A stretch of DNA of 64,000 bases from assembly GCF_000407445.1 (NCBI RefSeq), contig NZ_ASWB01000003.1, forward strand, positions 372,001 to 436,000. The letters are read 5' to 3'. The notes under the pieces are model-generated. The model saw nothing but the letters and a program-made list of their open reading frames with translations, had not been told where the DNA came from and searched no databases. The DNA is from Enterococcus moraviensis ATCC BAA-383. GTDB taxonomy: Bacteria; Bacillota; Bacilli; Lactobacillales; Enterococcaceae. Below, piece after piece: positions 1 through 7,988 of this stretch (position 1 is the first letter of the stretch; every line of letters begins with the position of its first letter). Both the position numbers and the translations under genes were made by a program.

Positions 1-1522
1 ATGCAGGTGTTCCCTCAATCCATGCTTGCTTATAGTCAATGTGATCCAATTTGGAAAAATCGATACTGTATTGATCCCATTCACAAATAAAATGTAAATC
101 CGACATGACGCCGCTACGAATCCCTTTTCGTTGTGTATCTGCTAACAATTTATGACCGTAATTCACCCGCCCCATATTCTCAACGAGAATATCCAACTGA
201 TTTTGCTCTTTACTTGGTTTACAAAAGATCTTTTCTCCAATTTCTTCTCGATATTGTGTCGCTATTTTCGTTTGATTCAAGAAAACATGAACACGATCAC
301 TTGCATCAATCACTCTGATAAATTCTTCATCTGGATGGCTTGGAATTTTCGTGCTGTAAAGTAAGTAGCCATAATGTTGATTTAGTTTCTCCATATTTTC
401 AGGATATTTGCTTGGGGTGTGCTGTGACACTGATTCTACAATAGAAAACAAGCTGACTTTTTCTTTTAAATCGGCAACTTTTGGCTCCAAAACAGACTTT
501 CTTAACGGTTCCGATTGTTCTATATCAGGAAATAAGTCATGAACCTTTCTTTGAACAGAGAAAAACTTCTCTGTGGGATTTCCTTGTTCATCCAATAAAG
601 CATCGTAATCATAGGATGTTATCTGAGGTAAATCTTTGTCCCCTCTTGCTGAACACCCATTCATGAAACCAAAATTTGTCCCACCATGGAACATATATAA
701 GTTGATACTTCCAATTTCTAAAACTTCACCAACAGCTTCTGCCAATTCTTCTGGATCTCGTTTCACAATTTCCTCGTTCCAACGATTGAACCACCCATCC
801 CAAAACTCCATACACATTAATGGCCAATTCTTTCCATGCTGCTGATGAAAATTTTTCAGTTGCTTAAAATTCTGCTTTGCTTTTGAGCCAAAATTACCTG
901 TACTTAAAATGTCTTTTTCTAAAAGTGCTCCCGCTCTTTGCGCCTCTTCCCAGGCACCATCAGAAGTGAACAGCGGTACTTTGACTTGGTTTTTTATCAT
1001 CAAATCATGCAAAGCCAATAAATAGTCTTTGTCCTCACCATACGATCCATATTCGTTTTCAAGCTGCATCATGATGACAGGTCCGCCTTGATCTATTTGC
1101 AATGGGCCAATTTCTTTAAATAGTACCTCATAATAATTAGCAACTTTTTCAATAAATAGTGGATCACTAGAACGAATCCTCATATCACGATCATTCAATA
1201 ACCAGGCGGGCATTCCACCAAATTCCCATTCTGCACAAATATATGGTGAGGGACGTAAAATAACGAATAAGCCTAATTTTTGTGCTAAACGTACAAATTC
1301 TTGAATATCTAGTTGTGCTGTAAAATCAAATTTCCCTTCTTCTTGTTCGTGTAAATTCCAAGGGATATATGTTTCGACGGTATTAAATCCTAACGCTTTC
1401 AAATTATAAAGCGAGTGATACCACTCTTGCGGTCTGATTCTAAAATAATGAATGGCACCTGACATTATTTTAAAAGGGTGACCATCTAATAGAAAATCTT
1501 CTTTTACTTCAAACGTATGCAT
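1..1522 (-). CDS. Glycoside hydrolase family 35 beta-galactosidase, 3' end cut by the window edge
   Basis: The minus strand is open from an ATG at 1522 to base 1, about 507 codons with no stop, so the C-terminus lies outside the window (family proteins are usually near 590 aa). GH35 hallmarks are clear: QLENEYGS around residues 153-160 carries the expected acid/base Glu (about E157), CMEFWDGWF near 237-245 carries the expected nucleophile Glu (about E239), and HGGTNFG follows. It should hydrolyse terminal beta-galactosides, and no signal peptide is visible, so it is probably cytoplasmic. An AAAGGAGAGG ribosome site precedes the start. It is divergent from a GntR regulator and close to a PfkB kinase, which suggests a galactoside-use locus. 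Confidence 0.93.
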   Translation of the reverse strand, partial: MHTFEVKEDFLLDGHPFKIMSGAIHYFRIRPQEWYHSLYNLKALGFNTVETYIPWNLHEQEEGKFDFTAQLDIQEFVRLAQKLGLFVILRPSPYICAEWEFGGMPAWLLNDRDMRIRSSDPLFIEKVANYYEVLFKEIGPLQIDQGGPVIMMQLENEYGSYGEDKDYLLALHDLMIKNQVKVPLFTSDGAWEEAQRAGALLEKDILSTGNFGSKAKQNFKQLKNFHQQHGKNWPLMCMEFWDGWFNRWNEEIVKRDPEELAEAVGEVLEIGSINLYMFHGGTNFGFMNGCSARGDKDLPQITSYDYDALLDEQGNPTEKFFSVQRKVHDLFPDIEQSEPLRKSVLEPKVADLKEKVSLFSIVESVSQHTPSKYPENMEKLNQHYGYLLYSTKIPSHPDEEFIRVIDASDRVHVFLNQTKIATQYREEIGEKIFCKPSKEQNQLDILVENMGRVNYGHKLLADTQRKGIRSGVMSDLHFICEWDQYSIDFSKLDHIDYKQAWIEGTPA

Positions 1523-1535
1523 TTCTACCTCTCCT

Positions 1536-1549
1536 TTAAAACGCTTTCA
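1536..1549 (-). promoter_or_regulatory. Candidate cre (CcpA) site
   Basis: TGAAAGCGTTTTAA matches the low-GC cre consensus except at its last CA. It lies just downstream of the GH35 -10, where CcpA would block transcription. A similar TGAAACCGCTTAAT sits at 2470-2483 before the PfkB gene. Confidence 0.4.
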
Positions 1550-1571
1550 GTTAATATATTAACATATTAAC
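1550..1571. promoter_or_regulatory. Inverted-repeat operator, probably for the GntR protein
   Basis: A 22-bp near-palindrome built on GTTAATAT...ATATTAAC overlaps the -10 of the GH35 promoter. A second inverted repeat, ACTTA-N6-TAAGT (1649-1664), overlaps the putative -10 (TATATT, 1655-1660) of the regulator itself. The pairing fits local repression and autoregulation by the adjacent GntR protein. This assignment is inferred. Confidence 0.5.
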
Positions 1572-1593
1572 TTCTTTCCGTATGTTTTGTCAA
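1564..1593 (-). promoter_or_regulatory. Promoter of the GH35 gene
   Basis: On the minus strand TTGACA (1588-1593) is followed after 17-18 bases by TTAATA/TAATAT (1564-1570). The -10 lies inside a near-palindromic AT-rich operator at 1550-1571. Confidence 0.7.
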
Positions 1594-1686
1594 TCAATAT
1601 CTTTTTTATTCTGTATCAGGAAAAATCATGGCTATTTTTCTTGATTTAACTTATTATATTAAGTAAGAGAAAAATGGAGGTGTACG

Positions 1687-2394
1687 ATGAAAATTCCAAA
1701 ATATCAACAAATTAAAAATGATTTATTAAATAAAATAAAATCTGGTGAATTTGAACACGGTGATCGTTTTTATAGCGAAAATGAGCTGATCAAATTATAT
1801 AATGCAAGCTCCATCACTGTGATTCGAGCCATTCAAGAATTGGCATCAGAAGGCTACTTGGTACGTTATCAAGGAAAAGGAACATATGTGTCTCGTTCAA
1901 GAAAACGAAAACTCGTTGAATTTACGGATATAGAGATTTTTGCTGGTAAAACCGAAACCGTTGAGGTTATTAGCATTGTAGAAGAATCTGATCCAAGAAT
2001 AGTAAAAGAACTAAATTTACAACCTGATCAAACATACCGAAAAATCACCCGAATTCGTAAAGTTGATGCTATTGCATTTATTTTGCATTTCACTTTTATG
2101 CCTAACCAATTCATCAATCATGACGTCACAGAATTGAGCTACTATGATTCTATTTACGAGCGTTTTAAAACAGAATTTGGTATTCACATGTATGATGAAC
2201 ATGCAACTGAAACAAATGAAATTCTATTCCCGACTCCAAAAAAGGTAGCAAAACTTTTATCTAGCACCGAATCAGAACCTGTTGTATTCCAGATGAAAAA
2301 GACAACGTTACAAGATGGAACAGTGGCAGAATATGTCGAAAGTTATAAAAAATGGGACTACTATAAAATAGAATTTTCAACCTATAAAATGTGA
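1687..2394 (+). CDS. GntR family transcriptional regulator (HutC/UTRA type)
   Basis: This 235-aa protein has an N-terminal winged helix (about residues 1-70, with SENELIKLY and VIRAIQELASEGYLVR typical of the GntR recognition helix and wing, then GKGTYVS) and a C-terminal UTRA ligand domain of about 150 aa. Such proteins sense sugars or sugar phosphates and repress the neighbouring operon. An ATGGAGG site lies 7 bases before the ATG. It is divergent from the GH35 gene across a 164-bp region with two palindromes, so control of the beta-galactosidase is the simplest reading. The effector is unknown. Confidence 0.88.
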   Translation: MKIPKYQQIKNDLLNKIKSGEFEHGDRFYSENELIKLYNASSITVIRAIQELASEGYLVRYQGKGTYVSRSRKRKLVEFTDIEIFAGKTETVEVISIVEESDPRIVKELNLQPDQTYRKITRIRKVDAIAFILHFTFMPNQFINHDVTELSYYDSIYERFKTEFGIHMYDEHATETNEILFPTPKKVAKLLSSTESEPVVFQMKKTTLQDGTVAEYVESYKKWDYYKIEFSTYKM

Positions 2395-2519
2395 TGACTG
2401 GCACATGTTAGAACCATCCTGACCTCTAGGTTTTTGGTTTCTTTTATGTGTCACTTCCCAACAAAGAGATGAAACCGCTTAATGTTTCCCTATCAATTCA
2501 ATTTAAGGAGCTGTTCTAA

Positions 2520-3458
2520 ATGATTCATTTGATTTGCCCAAATCCTGCAATCGATCGAACACTTTTACTCGAAAATTTTTCTTCCCCTGTCCCAAATCGA
2601 CCGTATGATCTACGTGAATTCGCAGGAGGAAAAAGTTTTAATGTAGCCTATGCCTTAGATTTTGAAGAGACTACACCAGATTACTGTATCCACACTATTT
2701 TAGGTGGAAGAAATGGTGACTATTTACAAGAGTTAGCCGCAAAAAAAGCCATCAAACTACACATCACACAGGTAGCGGTAAACACACGCGTTTGCACAAT
2801 TTTGGTGGATACAAAAAATAATGGGATTTATCCTATCTACGAAAGTGGTTTCGTTCTTGATCGTTCATTATTAACTACTTTTACAGAACAACTAGTGCAT
2901 GCTATTCAACCAAATGATACTGTTGTTTTTTCGGGTTCTCTCATGAAGGGGATGCCTGATGACTATATTGCGCAGATCCAAACGCAATTACAAGGGAAGA
3001 ATACCCACTTTTTCGTTGATACTAGTGGAACTGCTTTGGTGGAAGCCTATAAAGGACATCCTGATGTAATCAAAATCAACGATGAGGAATTAAGCGATTT
3101 AGTCCCGGATCAAACGTTTGATGGATTAGAAGATTATATGTGTTTTTTAAAGTCAGAATTCGCTGCTCCGATCCCTTATTTTATCATCACTCTTGGTGCT
3201 AAAGGGGTTATTGCTAAGTTAAACCAACAGATTTATCATCTTTACATCCCGCCTGTTCAAGCAAAAAATCCAATTGCTTGTGGTGATTTCTTTTTAGGTG
3301 GATTAGTCAAATACCTGACATTAGGACAACTAAAAGATATCGATGTATTGAAGAAAGCTATCAGCTATTCAACAGCTAATGTCCTAAACTGGTTCCCTGA
3401 AATGAAACAAGCAGATATCGATAGTCTCCAACAACGAATTATCGTCACCCCTTTATAG
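2520..3458 (+). CDS. PfkB family carbohydrate kinase (hexose-phosphate kinase-like)
   Basis: This 312-aa protein has the ribokinase/PfkB fold signature: GGKSFNVA near residue 37 (usually GGKGxNVA) and a C-terminal ACGDFFLGG carrying the catalytic Asp (usually GAGD). The start CPNPAIDRT resembles 1-phosphofructokinase and tagatose-6-phosphate kinase, so a phosphorylated ketohexose from galactose or galactosamine breakdown is a plausible substrate. GGAG lies 10 bases before the ATG, and a cre-like site lies upstream at 2470. The Ser and Cys substitutions in the two signature motifs are unusual but the Asp is kept. Confidence 0.8.
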   Translation: MIHLICPNPAIDRTLLLENFSSPVPNRPYDLREFAGGKSFNVAYALDFEETTPDYCIHTILGGRNGDYLQELAAKKAIKLHITQVAVNTRVCTILVDTKNNGIYPIYESGFVLDRSLLTTFTEQLVHAIQPNDTVVFSGSLMKGMPDDYIAQIQTQLQGKNTHFFVDTSGTALVEAYKGHPDVIKINDEELSDLVPDQTFDGLEDYMCFLKSEFAAPIPYFIITLGAKGVIAKLNQQIYHLYIPPVQAKNPIACGDFFLGGLVKYLTLGQLKDIDVLKKAISYSTANVLNWFPEMKQADIDSLQQRIIVTPL

Positions 3459-3533
3459 TAAGTGAATCAATTCCTCTTGACCTGATACGCGTTTCATACT
3501 TTATAGTAAAAAAAAGACAGGAGGAATCACTTT

Positions 3534-3824
3534 ATGATGAACGGTATGCTTGAATTAACGGATTGTTTAGGACTTGATTATTACTTTGTTTCTTTATCAA
3601 CGGAAAGCGGAGTCCTTATCATCCGAAGTTTGAATAACTATTGCAAACCAATCGATAAAGCAGTAGAATTGGCTGAAATAACAGGATTAACGTTTGGAGA
3701 AGAAGGGGAGCTTGAGTTTATCTGTTTTGATTACGAGGAAGATCATTATCATTTTATTGACTACGGTAATCACTTGATGCCTTTTTTAAGTAATGTTTTG
3801 CGTCCTATCAGCGTTAGTCACTAG
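3534..3824 (+). CDS. Hypothetical protein, 96 aa
   Basis: I do not recognise this small acidic protein. It has a strong GGAGG site 9 bases before the ATG and coding-like composition, with no signal peptide or membrane segment. It lies 75 bp after the PfkB gene and ends 19 bp before the LacI start, so it is probably co-transcribed with both. An internal EEDHYHFIDYG stretch is rich in acidic and aromatic residues. A role in the sugar locus is only suggested by position. Confidence 0.6.
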   Translation: MMNGMLELTDCLGLDYYFVSLSTESGVLIIRSLNNYCKPIDKAVELAEITGLTFGEEGELEFICFDYEEDHYHFIDYGNHLMPFLSNVLRPISVSH

Positions 3825-3843
3825 TTTTGGAAGGAGCCCATTT

Positions 3844-4770
3844 ATGGCAAATATTCGTGATATTGCCAAGTTATCTGGTTACTCAGTTGCAACGGTTTCT
3901 CGTGTTTTAAATAATCATCCTTATGTCTCTGAAGAAAAACGCGCTAAAATACTAGAGATCATGCATGAACTTGACTATATACCAAATGCGAAAGCACGTG
4001 ATTTAAGCAGTGGAAAATCAAAGCATATTGCCGTCATGATTCCATATGCCAATCATCCTTATTCTGAAAAAATCGTCAGTGGCATTTTAAATGCTGCCTT
4101 TCACGACGGATATAAAGTGACATTACTACCGACTAATTATGATCCTAAAGTAGAAAAAAGATATTTGGATGGGCTCGCTGCGAAGGCTTGGGATGGCATG
4201 ATCATCACATCAAAGAAAGTTTCTTTTGAATTGATTACTCGTTACTTAAAGTATGCACCGATTGTATGCTGTGAAGACACTGGTGAGTTTCCAATCTCTT
4301 GTGTGTCGATCAAACGTGAAGAATCCTATATCGATCTATTCACTAGTTTGAAAGAACAAGGCTATTCAAAAATTGGTTTGACCGTTGGGCGAGCTGAAAC
4401 GGTTAGTGCTAGTACTGCTTTGGTTATCGATTCTTATCAAAGAATACTTGGTGGATTGTCAGATAAAATGCTTGTTAGAAATTGTCGGTCTTTTGAAGAT
4501 GGAATCGCTGCTGGTCTTCATTTTTCAACCATAAAAGAACTTGATACAATTGTAACGAATGGTGATGACGTGGCAGCTGGCATCTTACAATCCCTTAACC
4601 AAGATCAGGTAAAAATCATTGGAGAAGAAAATTTATTGTCTAGCCGACTGCTTGGTTTTTCAACTATAGACCATCATTTAGATCAGTGCGGGGAAGCCGC
4701 CTTTCACTTACTTTTAGAAGAACAAGAAAAAACGATGGTTATTCCTTATACCTTTATTCAAAGGTCATAG
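3844..4770 (+). CDS. LacI family transcriptional regulator
   Basis: The 308-aa protein begins MANIRDIAKLSGYSVATVSR, the canonical LacI helix-turn-helix, followed by the hinge helix (AKARDLSSGKS) and a periplasmic-binding-protein-like domain. I chose the ATG at 3844 because GGAAGGAG lies 9 bases upstream and family proteins start here. An upstream in-frame start at 3793 would add 17 non-family residues. It probably regulates the preceding sugar genes or a transporter elsewhere. The ligand cannot be told from the sequence. Confidence 0.9.
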   Translation: MANIRDIAKLSGYSVATVSRVLNNHPYVSEEKRAKILEIMHELDYIPNAKARDLSSGKSKHIAVMIPYANHPYSEKIVSGILNAAFHDGYKVTLLPTNYDPKVEKRYLDGLAAKAWDGMIITSKKVSFELITRYLKYAPIVCCEDTGEFPISCVSIKREESYIDLFTSLKEQGYSKIGLTVGRAETVSASTALVIDSYQRILGGLSDKMLVRNCRSFEDGIAAGLHFSTIKELDTIVTNGDDVAAGILQSLNQDQVKIIGEENLLSSRLLGFSTIDHHLDQCGEAAFHLLLEEQEKTMVIPYTFIQRS

Positions 4771-5010
4771 AAATGCAAGTAAATAAAAATAGCCCTCCTT
4801 ATTATCTAGGTGGGCTTGTACATAAAGCAGTGATAGTTAACTTGAGGCTTGTTGATTATTTAAATTTGCTTAGAGCTTTAATTATATCTGCGCTTGGACT
4901 TTCATTTTCTAAGCATTTTCCAATTAAAAAATTTTTGATACTTTTTAATCATTTCTTTATCATTTGCTTCTAAAGTTGTATTTTTTTCATTTTCTGAGTC
5001 CATCTTAAAT

Positions 5011-5217
5011 TTAATATTGTTGCAATAACTCAATAAAATTTTTAGGGAGGTAGACGCGAAATAGTAAAATCTCGTATAATGGTTCATTCTCTCTTTTTAG
5101 TTGTTCAAATAAATATCGTAACTCATTGATAAAGTTTTTCTTAATTGTTGATCGATTTGAAAGAAGTATGCACACAGCTGAAAATAGAGCAAAAATTCTA
5201 TATGATCGATCATACAC
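5011..5217 (-). pseudogene. C-terminal part of the Abi protein in a shifted frame
   Basis: This frame encodes a segment with family-like character: a hydrophobic helix (FALFSAVCILLS), an amphipathic helix (NFINELRYLFEQLKR) and a final LPKNFIELL, resembling the usual Abi_2 ending. It overlaps the 3' end of the 278-aa frame and has no ribosome site of its own. The switch point probably lies in the repetitive stretch around 5200-5225 (ATGTGTATGATCGATC). I infer a frameshift that truncates or alters the toxin. A sequencing error or programmed shift cannot be excluded. Confidence 0.55.
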
Positions 5218-5933
5218 ATATCGTTATTTATAATATTTGATTTAGCATATTGTTTAATTAGATTCGGTCGTAATCTTTTTTCTATAGGCATTTCGTGCAT
5301 AATTAGTCTAGAGCCATGTGCAACTATATTTCGATATAGATGTATTGTCTTTAATGATTGCTGAAAAATTTCTTTATTTAGGGTTTCATCCCTATCTGAA
5401 TACAAGAAGGTATTAGCTACATTTGTTTTTATTGGCGGTCTAACCAGCCTATACCACTCGTAAATTACACCTAGACTTAGCGTTGGCATAACGATCCATG
5501 GTGGAACATTCTTATGATTTTCTGTGTAGTGCCTAATGGAGGTGATATTAGTATCCTTAATTTTTTGATTTATCTCAAAAAAGGTCTTTTCAATTGAAAA
5601 GGATCCAGAAAAATTGCCAGTAGAAATTCTATAACCATTGGAATATTTAGTCTTATCCAGATATTGATTTTGCATTGACCCAAGATCATGGGATATATAA
5701 TAACTTAAAGATGTTTTAAATGTTGTCTCGATCGTCATAATGTATTTATATAAAATGGAAGCAAGAGATTTATCAAAATCATAGATGGCTAGCATATCCT
5801 CGAAAAATTGCCCTCCGTAATACGAGTTATTAATCAGAACATATTTAGCATTTTCCTCATTTCGAAATCGCATATTTCTAGACTTTAAAAGTTGAATTTG
5901 ATCGTCGAGTGTTTTGAACGGTTTGTCTTCCAT
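5097..5933 (-). CDS. Abi_2 (AbiD/AbiF-like) abortive-infection HEPN protein
   Basis: The 278-aa frame shows Abi_2 features: an N-terminal LKSRNM...YVLINNSYYGG segment, FDKSLASILYKYIMTIETTFKT, a VPPWIVMPTLSLG block and RNIVAHGSRL, which gives the HEPN R-x4-H pair (R201, H206) expected of metal-independent RNases. Family members act in phage defence by shutting down growth. TAGGAGTAAG precedes the ATG. Upstream lies a strong promoter and a short hairpin-terminated RNA, matching the known arrangement of AbiF with its RNA partner. The end of this frame does not look like the family C-terminus, which continues in another frame to 5011. Confidence 0.85.
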   Translation of the reverse strand: MEDKPFKTLDDQIQLLKSRNMRFRNEENAKYVLINNSYYGGQFFEDMLAIYDFDKSLASILYKYIMTIETTFKTSLSYYISHDLGSMQNQYLDKTKYSNGYRISTGNFSGSFSIEKTFFEINQKIKDTNITSIRHYTENHKNVPPWIVMPTLSLGVIYEWYRLVRPPIKTNVANTFLYSDRDETLNKEIFQQSLKTIHLYRNIVAHGSRLIMHEMPIEKRLRPNLIKQYAKSNIINNDMCMIDHIEFLLYFQLCAYFFQIDQQLRKTLSMSYDIYLNN

Positions 5934-5949
5934 ATCTTACTCCTAAATT

Positions 5950-6013
5950 ATAAAGAAAAATCTCACTTTATAAGTGAGATATAAAGGCGCAAAGCACCCG
6001 GATTCTTTGATTA
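5950..6013 (-). ncRNA. Putative AbiF-type small RNA (antitoxin candidate)
   Basis: A promoter at 6019-6047 would start a transcript of about 62 nt that ends at a terminator hairpin (9-bp arms, 5960-5980) followed by TTTTTCTTT, just before the Abi ribosome site. Inside it, GGTGC (5994-5998) can pair with GCGCC (5986-5990) around a UUU loop. An upstream CAAAG (6005-6009) is complementary to that loop, a possible H-type pseudoknot. Promoter, short structured RNA, leaky terminator and HEPN toxin gene is the layout described for AbiF RNA and type III toxin-antitoxin systems. The fold is hand-derived. Confidence 0.6.
5952..5980 (-). terminator. Hairpin terminator between the small RNA and the Abi gene
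   Basis: ATCTCACTT and AAGTGAGAT flank a 3-base loop and a T-rich tract follows on the minus strand. It would end the small RNA and let only a fraction of transcription reach the Abi gene. Confidence 0.7.
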
Positions 6014-6018
6014 AATTA

Positions 6019-6047
6019 ATCATATCGTAATTTATTACTATAGTCAA
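6019..6047 (-). promoter_or_regulatory. Strong promoter of the Abi RNA and gene
   Basis: TTGACT (6042-6047) and TATGAT (6019-6024) are separated by exactly 17 bases on the minus strand, close to the sigma-A consensus. It sits 86 bp upstream of the Abi ATG, leaving room for the small RNA. Confidence 0.75.
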
Positions 6048-6133
6048 AAGTTTTTAATTGAAATGAAAGAATTATGAAAGCAATTAGGGAGAATGTTCAC
6101 GAGATGTTTAGACTCATATTTAGCACCTACTTT

Positions 6134-6157
6134 AATCCTAACTGGTCAGGATTTTTG
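6134..6157. other. Stem-loop beyond the 213-aa gene
   Basis: AATCCT and AGGATT enclose 8 bases. The T-run follows on the plus strand only, so as a terminator for the minus-strand gene it is weak. Confidence 0.3.
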
Positions 6158-6159
6158 TG

Positions 6160-6801
6160 CTATAAAACCCTATCACAACTATGGATAGGATCCGCAATGA
6201 TACTGTTCGTTTTGTTATTAGGATCGTTTCCATACACTATAGTGATATCGTAAGACTTTGTAGCTTTATAAATATCGGGATAGAGCTCTTTTGTTTTTGC
6301 CAAATTTTCAGGTGATCTATGGAATTTGTCACTTGGCAAGGCAGGGTTCTTAGCATGAATTTTAGGCCAATTTACAATACGAATAGGATAAATCCCCTCA
6401 CTTTTACTGTCTAAATTATCATATTTTAAAATTACTTTTCTGGAGTTATCTGTAATTACATATTTTAGTGGAACTTGCCTGCATAAATCAGTGATAAAAT
6501 CGTTTAAACTAAATTCTCCACGTCGTCCACCAACATTGAAATAATTGATAAACTCCCAATATTTTTCATCACTGTTAATAGTGAATCGGAATCCTTTCTC
6601 AAGTGGTAAATCTAAGATAGTACCTTTTATCTTTTTAATGAATACTAATTTCCAAGAATCGGTTGATCTCGTATCAAATATAACGGACGATTCAATATTA
6701 TTATAGTTGTGTTCGAAGCTCCCTATAGTGATTTCTAACCGTCTCATCTCAAACAATAATTTTTTTAGTTTGGGAATTTGTTTAGAAAAATGAAAGCTCA
6801 T
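6160..6801 (-). CDS. Uncharacterised protein, 213 aa (possibly DUF6037-like)
   Basis: I cannot assign a function. The protein is soluble-looking, rich in Lys, Asn and Ile, with SWKLVFIKKIKG and NYFNVGGRRGEFSLNDF segments that remind me of proteins annotated DUF6037 in Firmicutes. That match is from memory and weak. AGGTGGAG lies 5-10 bases before the ATG. It sits next to the Abi gene on the same strand in an A+T-rich patch flanked by housekeeping genes, so it may belong to the same acquired island. Confidence 0.6.
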   Translation of the reverse strand: MSFHFSKQIPKLKKLLFEMRRLEITIGSFEHNYNNIESSVIFDTRSTDSWKLVFIKKIKGTILDLPLEKGFRFTINSDEKYWEFINYFNVGGRRGEFSLNDFITDLCRQVPLKYVITDNSRKVILKYDNLDSKSEGIYPIRIVNWPKIHAKNPALPSDKFHRSPENLAKTKELYPDIYKATKSYDITIVYGNDPNNKTNSIIADPIHSCDRVL

Positions 6802-7506
6802 ACTCGCTCCACCTCTAGTTCTTTTTATTTATCTTATTATAAACTATATCCAACTAACCTTGCAATCCTATCCTCAATATCTGCACATAAACCAATATCT
6901 TACACAAATCTGCAGTATTTTCTAAACTCTCGAACTCCCAACGAGCCTATCCAATATCGCTAACCATCCCTACAGCATCACTATCTAATATAATTATCTG
7001 ATTCATATAAAAACCACATTCCGATAATAAACATAGGGACGGATGGAGATTATTTTTAGCAATGGATTTTAATCATTTTAGGAAGAACTCACGAACAAAG
7101 CTATCAGAATTTTTAACAGCAAATTTTCCGACTGTCATAATGACCAAAGATAGCAGATTCAAATTTTCCGCCCACAAGATGAAGTGAGTAAGAATATTAT
7201 GTTGGTCATATATGCTTGTTAAGATGCACGGTTTTTAAATATCTCGTTATCATTACCTAGATATGTTGTACAGATGTCAGTTCTCGTTTGTCTAGCATAA
7301 GATACTTAACCTGGTGAATATAAAAATAAAAATCCCCCACATATTGCGGTCGATATAATGCTGTTAGAAGTGCTTAAAGATATAGAAAGTCTTATTTGAC
7401 ACCATTTTACATCGATATAATAAGTTCGAGAATAATTACCAATAGAATACGATTTAGCAAAAAAACTATACCCTACACAAATTTCTGTGAACGGCATAGT
7501 TTTTTG
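6802..7506. other. About 700 bp without a recognisable gene
   Basis: Only short open frames without ribosome sites are present. Composition is A+T-rich and I see no clear promoter, tRNA, repeat array or transposase remnant. The decamer AAATTTTCCG occurs twice (near 7122 and 7162). It may be decayed sequence from the acquisition or loss of accessory genes beside the Abi gene. Confidence 0.4.
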
Positions 7507-7896
7507 TTATCTTTTATGATAAGTCAAGGCTTGTTCAATACAAAAAGCCAGTTCTTTTTTGGGGAGTTCTTTATCAGGATCGAGTACAATTGCTCGATTC
7601 TTAGAAAATTCAACTACCTCACTAAATAATGCTCTAAACTCTTCTACTAAGGTTGTTTGGCAGTGAAAGTATAGTGCAATCTTCTCATCACCAAAACGAT
7701 CGATTCGGATTGGACTACCACTCTTACTAGCTTTTGTAGCATACGAAGGTTGGCTCCATTTCAGACTTTCTTCTAGTTCTCCTACTGCACTTATACTTGC
7801 AGCTGTTTCAAAAATCAGTGCTCTAAGTTCCAATAAAGGCTTTTGAAAACGTTCAGGATAACGTTCAAAAGTAATTGCCACATTTTTATTTGTCAT
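7507..7896 (-). CDS. DUF1801 family protein
   Basis: The 129-aa product has the pattern of DUF1801/YdhG-like proteins: ERYPERFQKPLLELRALIFETA, then LEESLKWSQPSYAT, then GDEKIALYFHCQTTL. These are small alpha/beta proteins of unknown function, seen alone or near stress genes. I chose the ATG at 7896. GGGAG lies 13 bases before it, a rather long spacing, and an in-frame extension upstream has no better site. Transcription is towards the 700-bp gene-free stretch. Confidence 0.75.
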   Translation of the reverse strand: MTNKNVAITFERYPERFQKPLLELRALIFETAASISAVGELEESLKWSQPSYATKASKSGSPIRIDRFGDEKIALYFHCQTTLVEEFRALFSEVVEFSKNRAIVLDPDKELPKKELAFCIEQALTYHKR

Positions 7897-7988
7897 TTCT
7901 TTTATTCGACTCCCTTTTAAGTAATGACTACAAATTAGCATAGAAATGATGGCATCTTTATGTCATCATTTTCAATATTTTTAAACAA

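Noticed and set aside
4686-4973. 95-aa frame overlapping the LacI end
   Set aside because: Starts inside the LacI gene in another frame, without a ribosome site, and has non-coding composition.
7306-7629. Short frames in the gene-free stretch after the DUF1801 gene
   Set aside because: No ribosome sites and no recognisable domains; overlapping frames on both strands.
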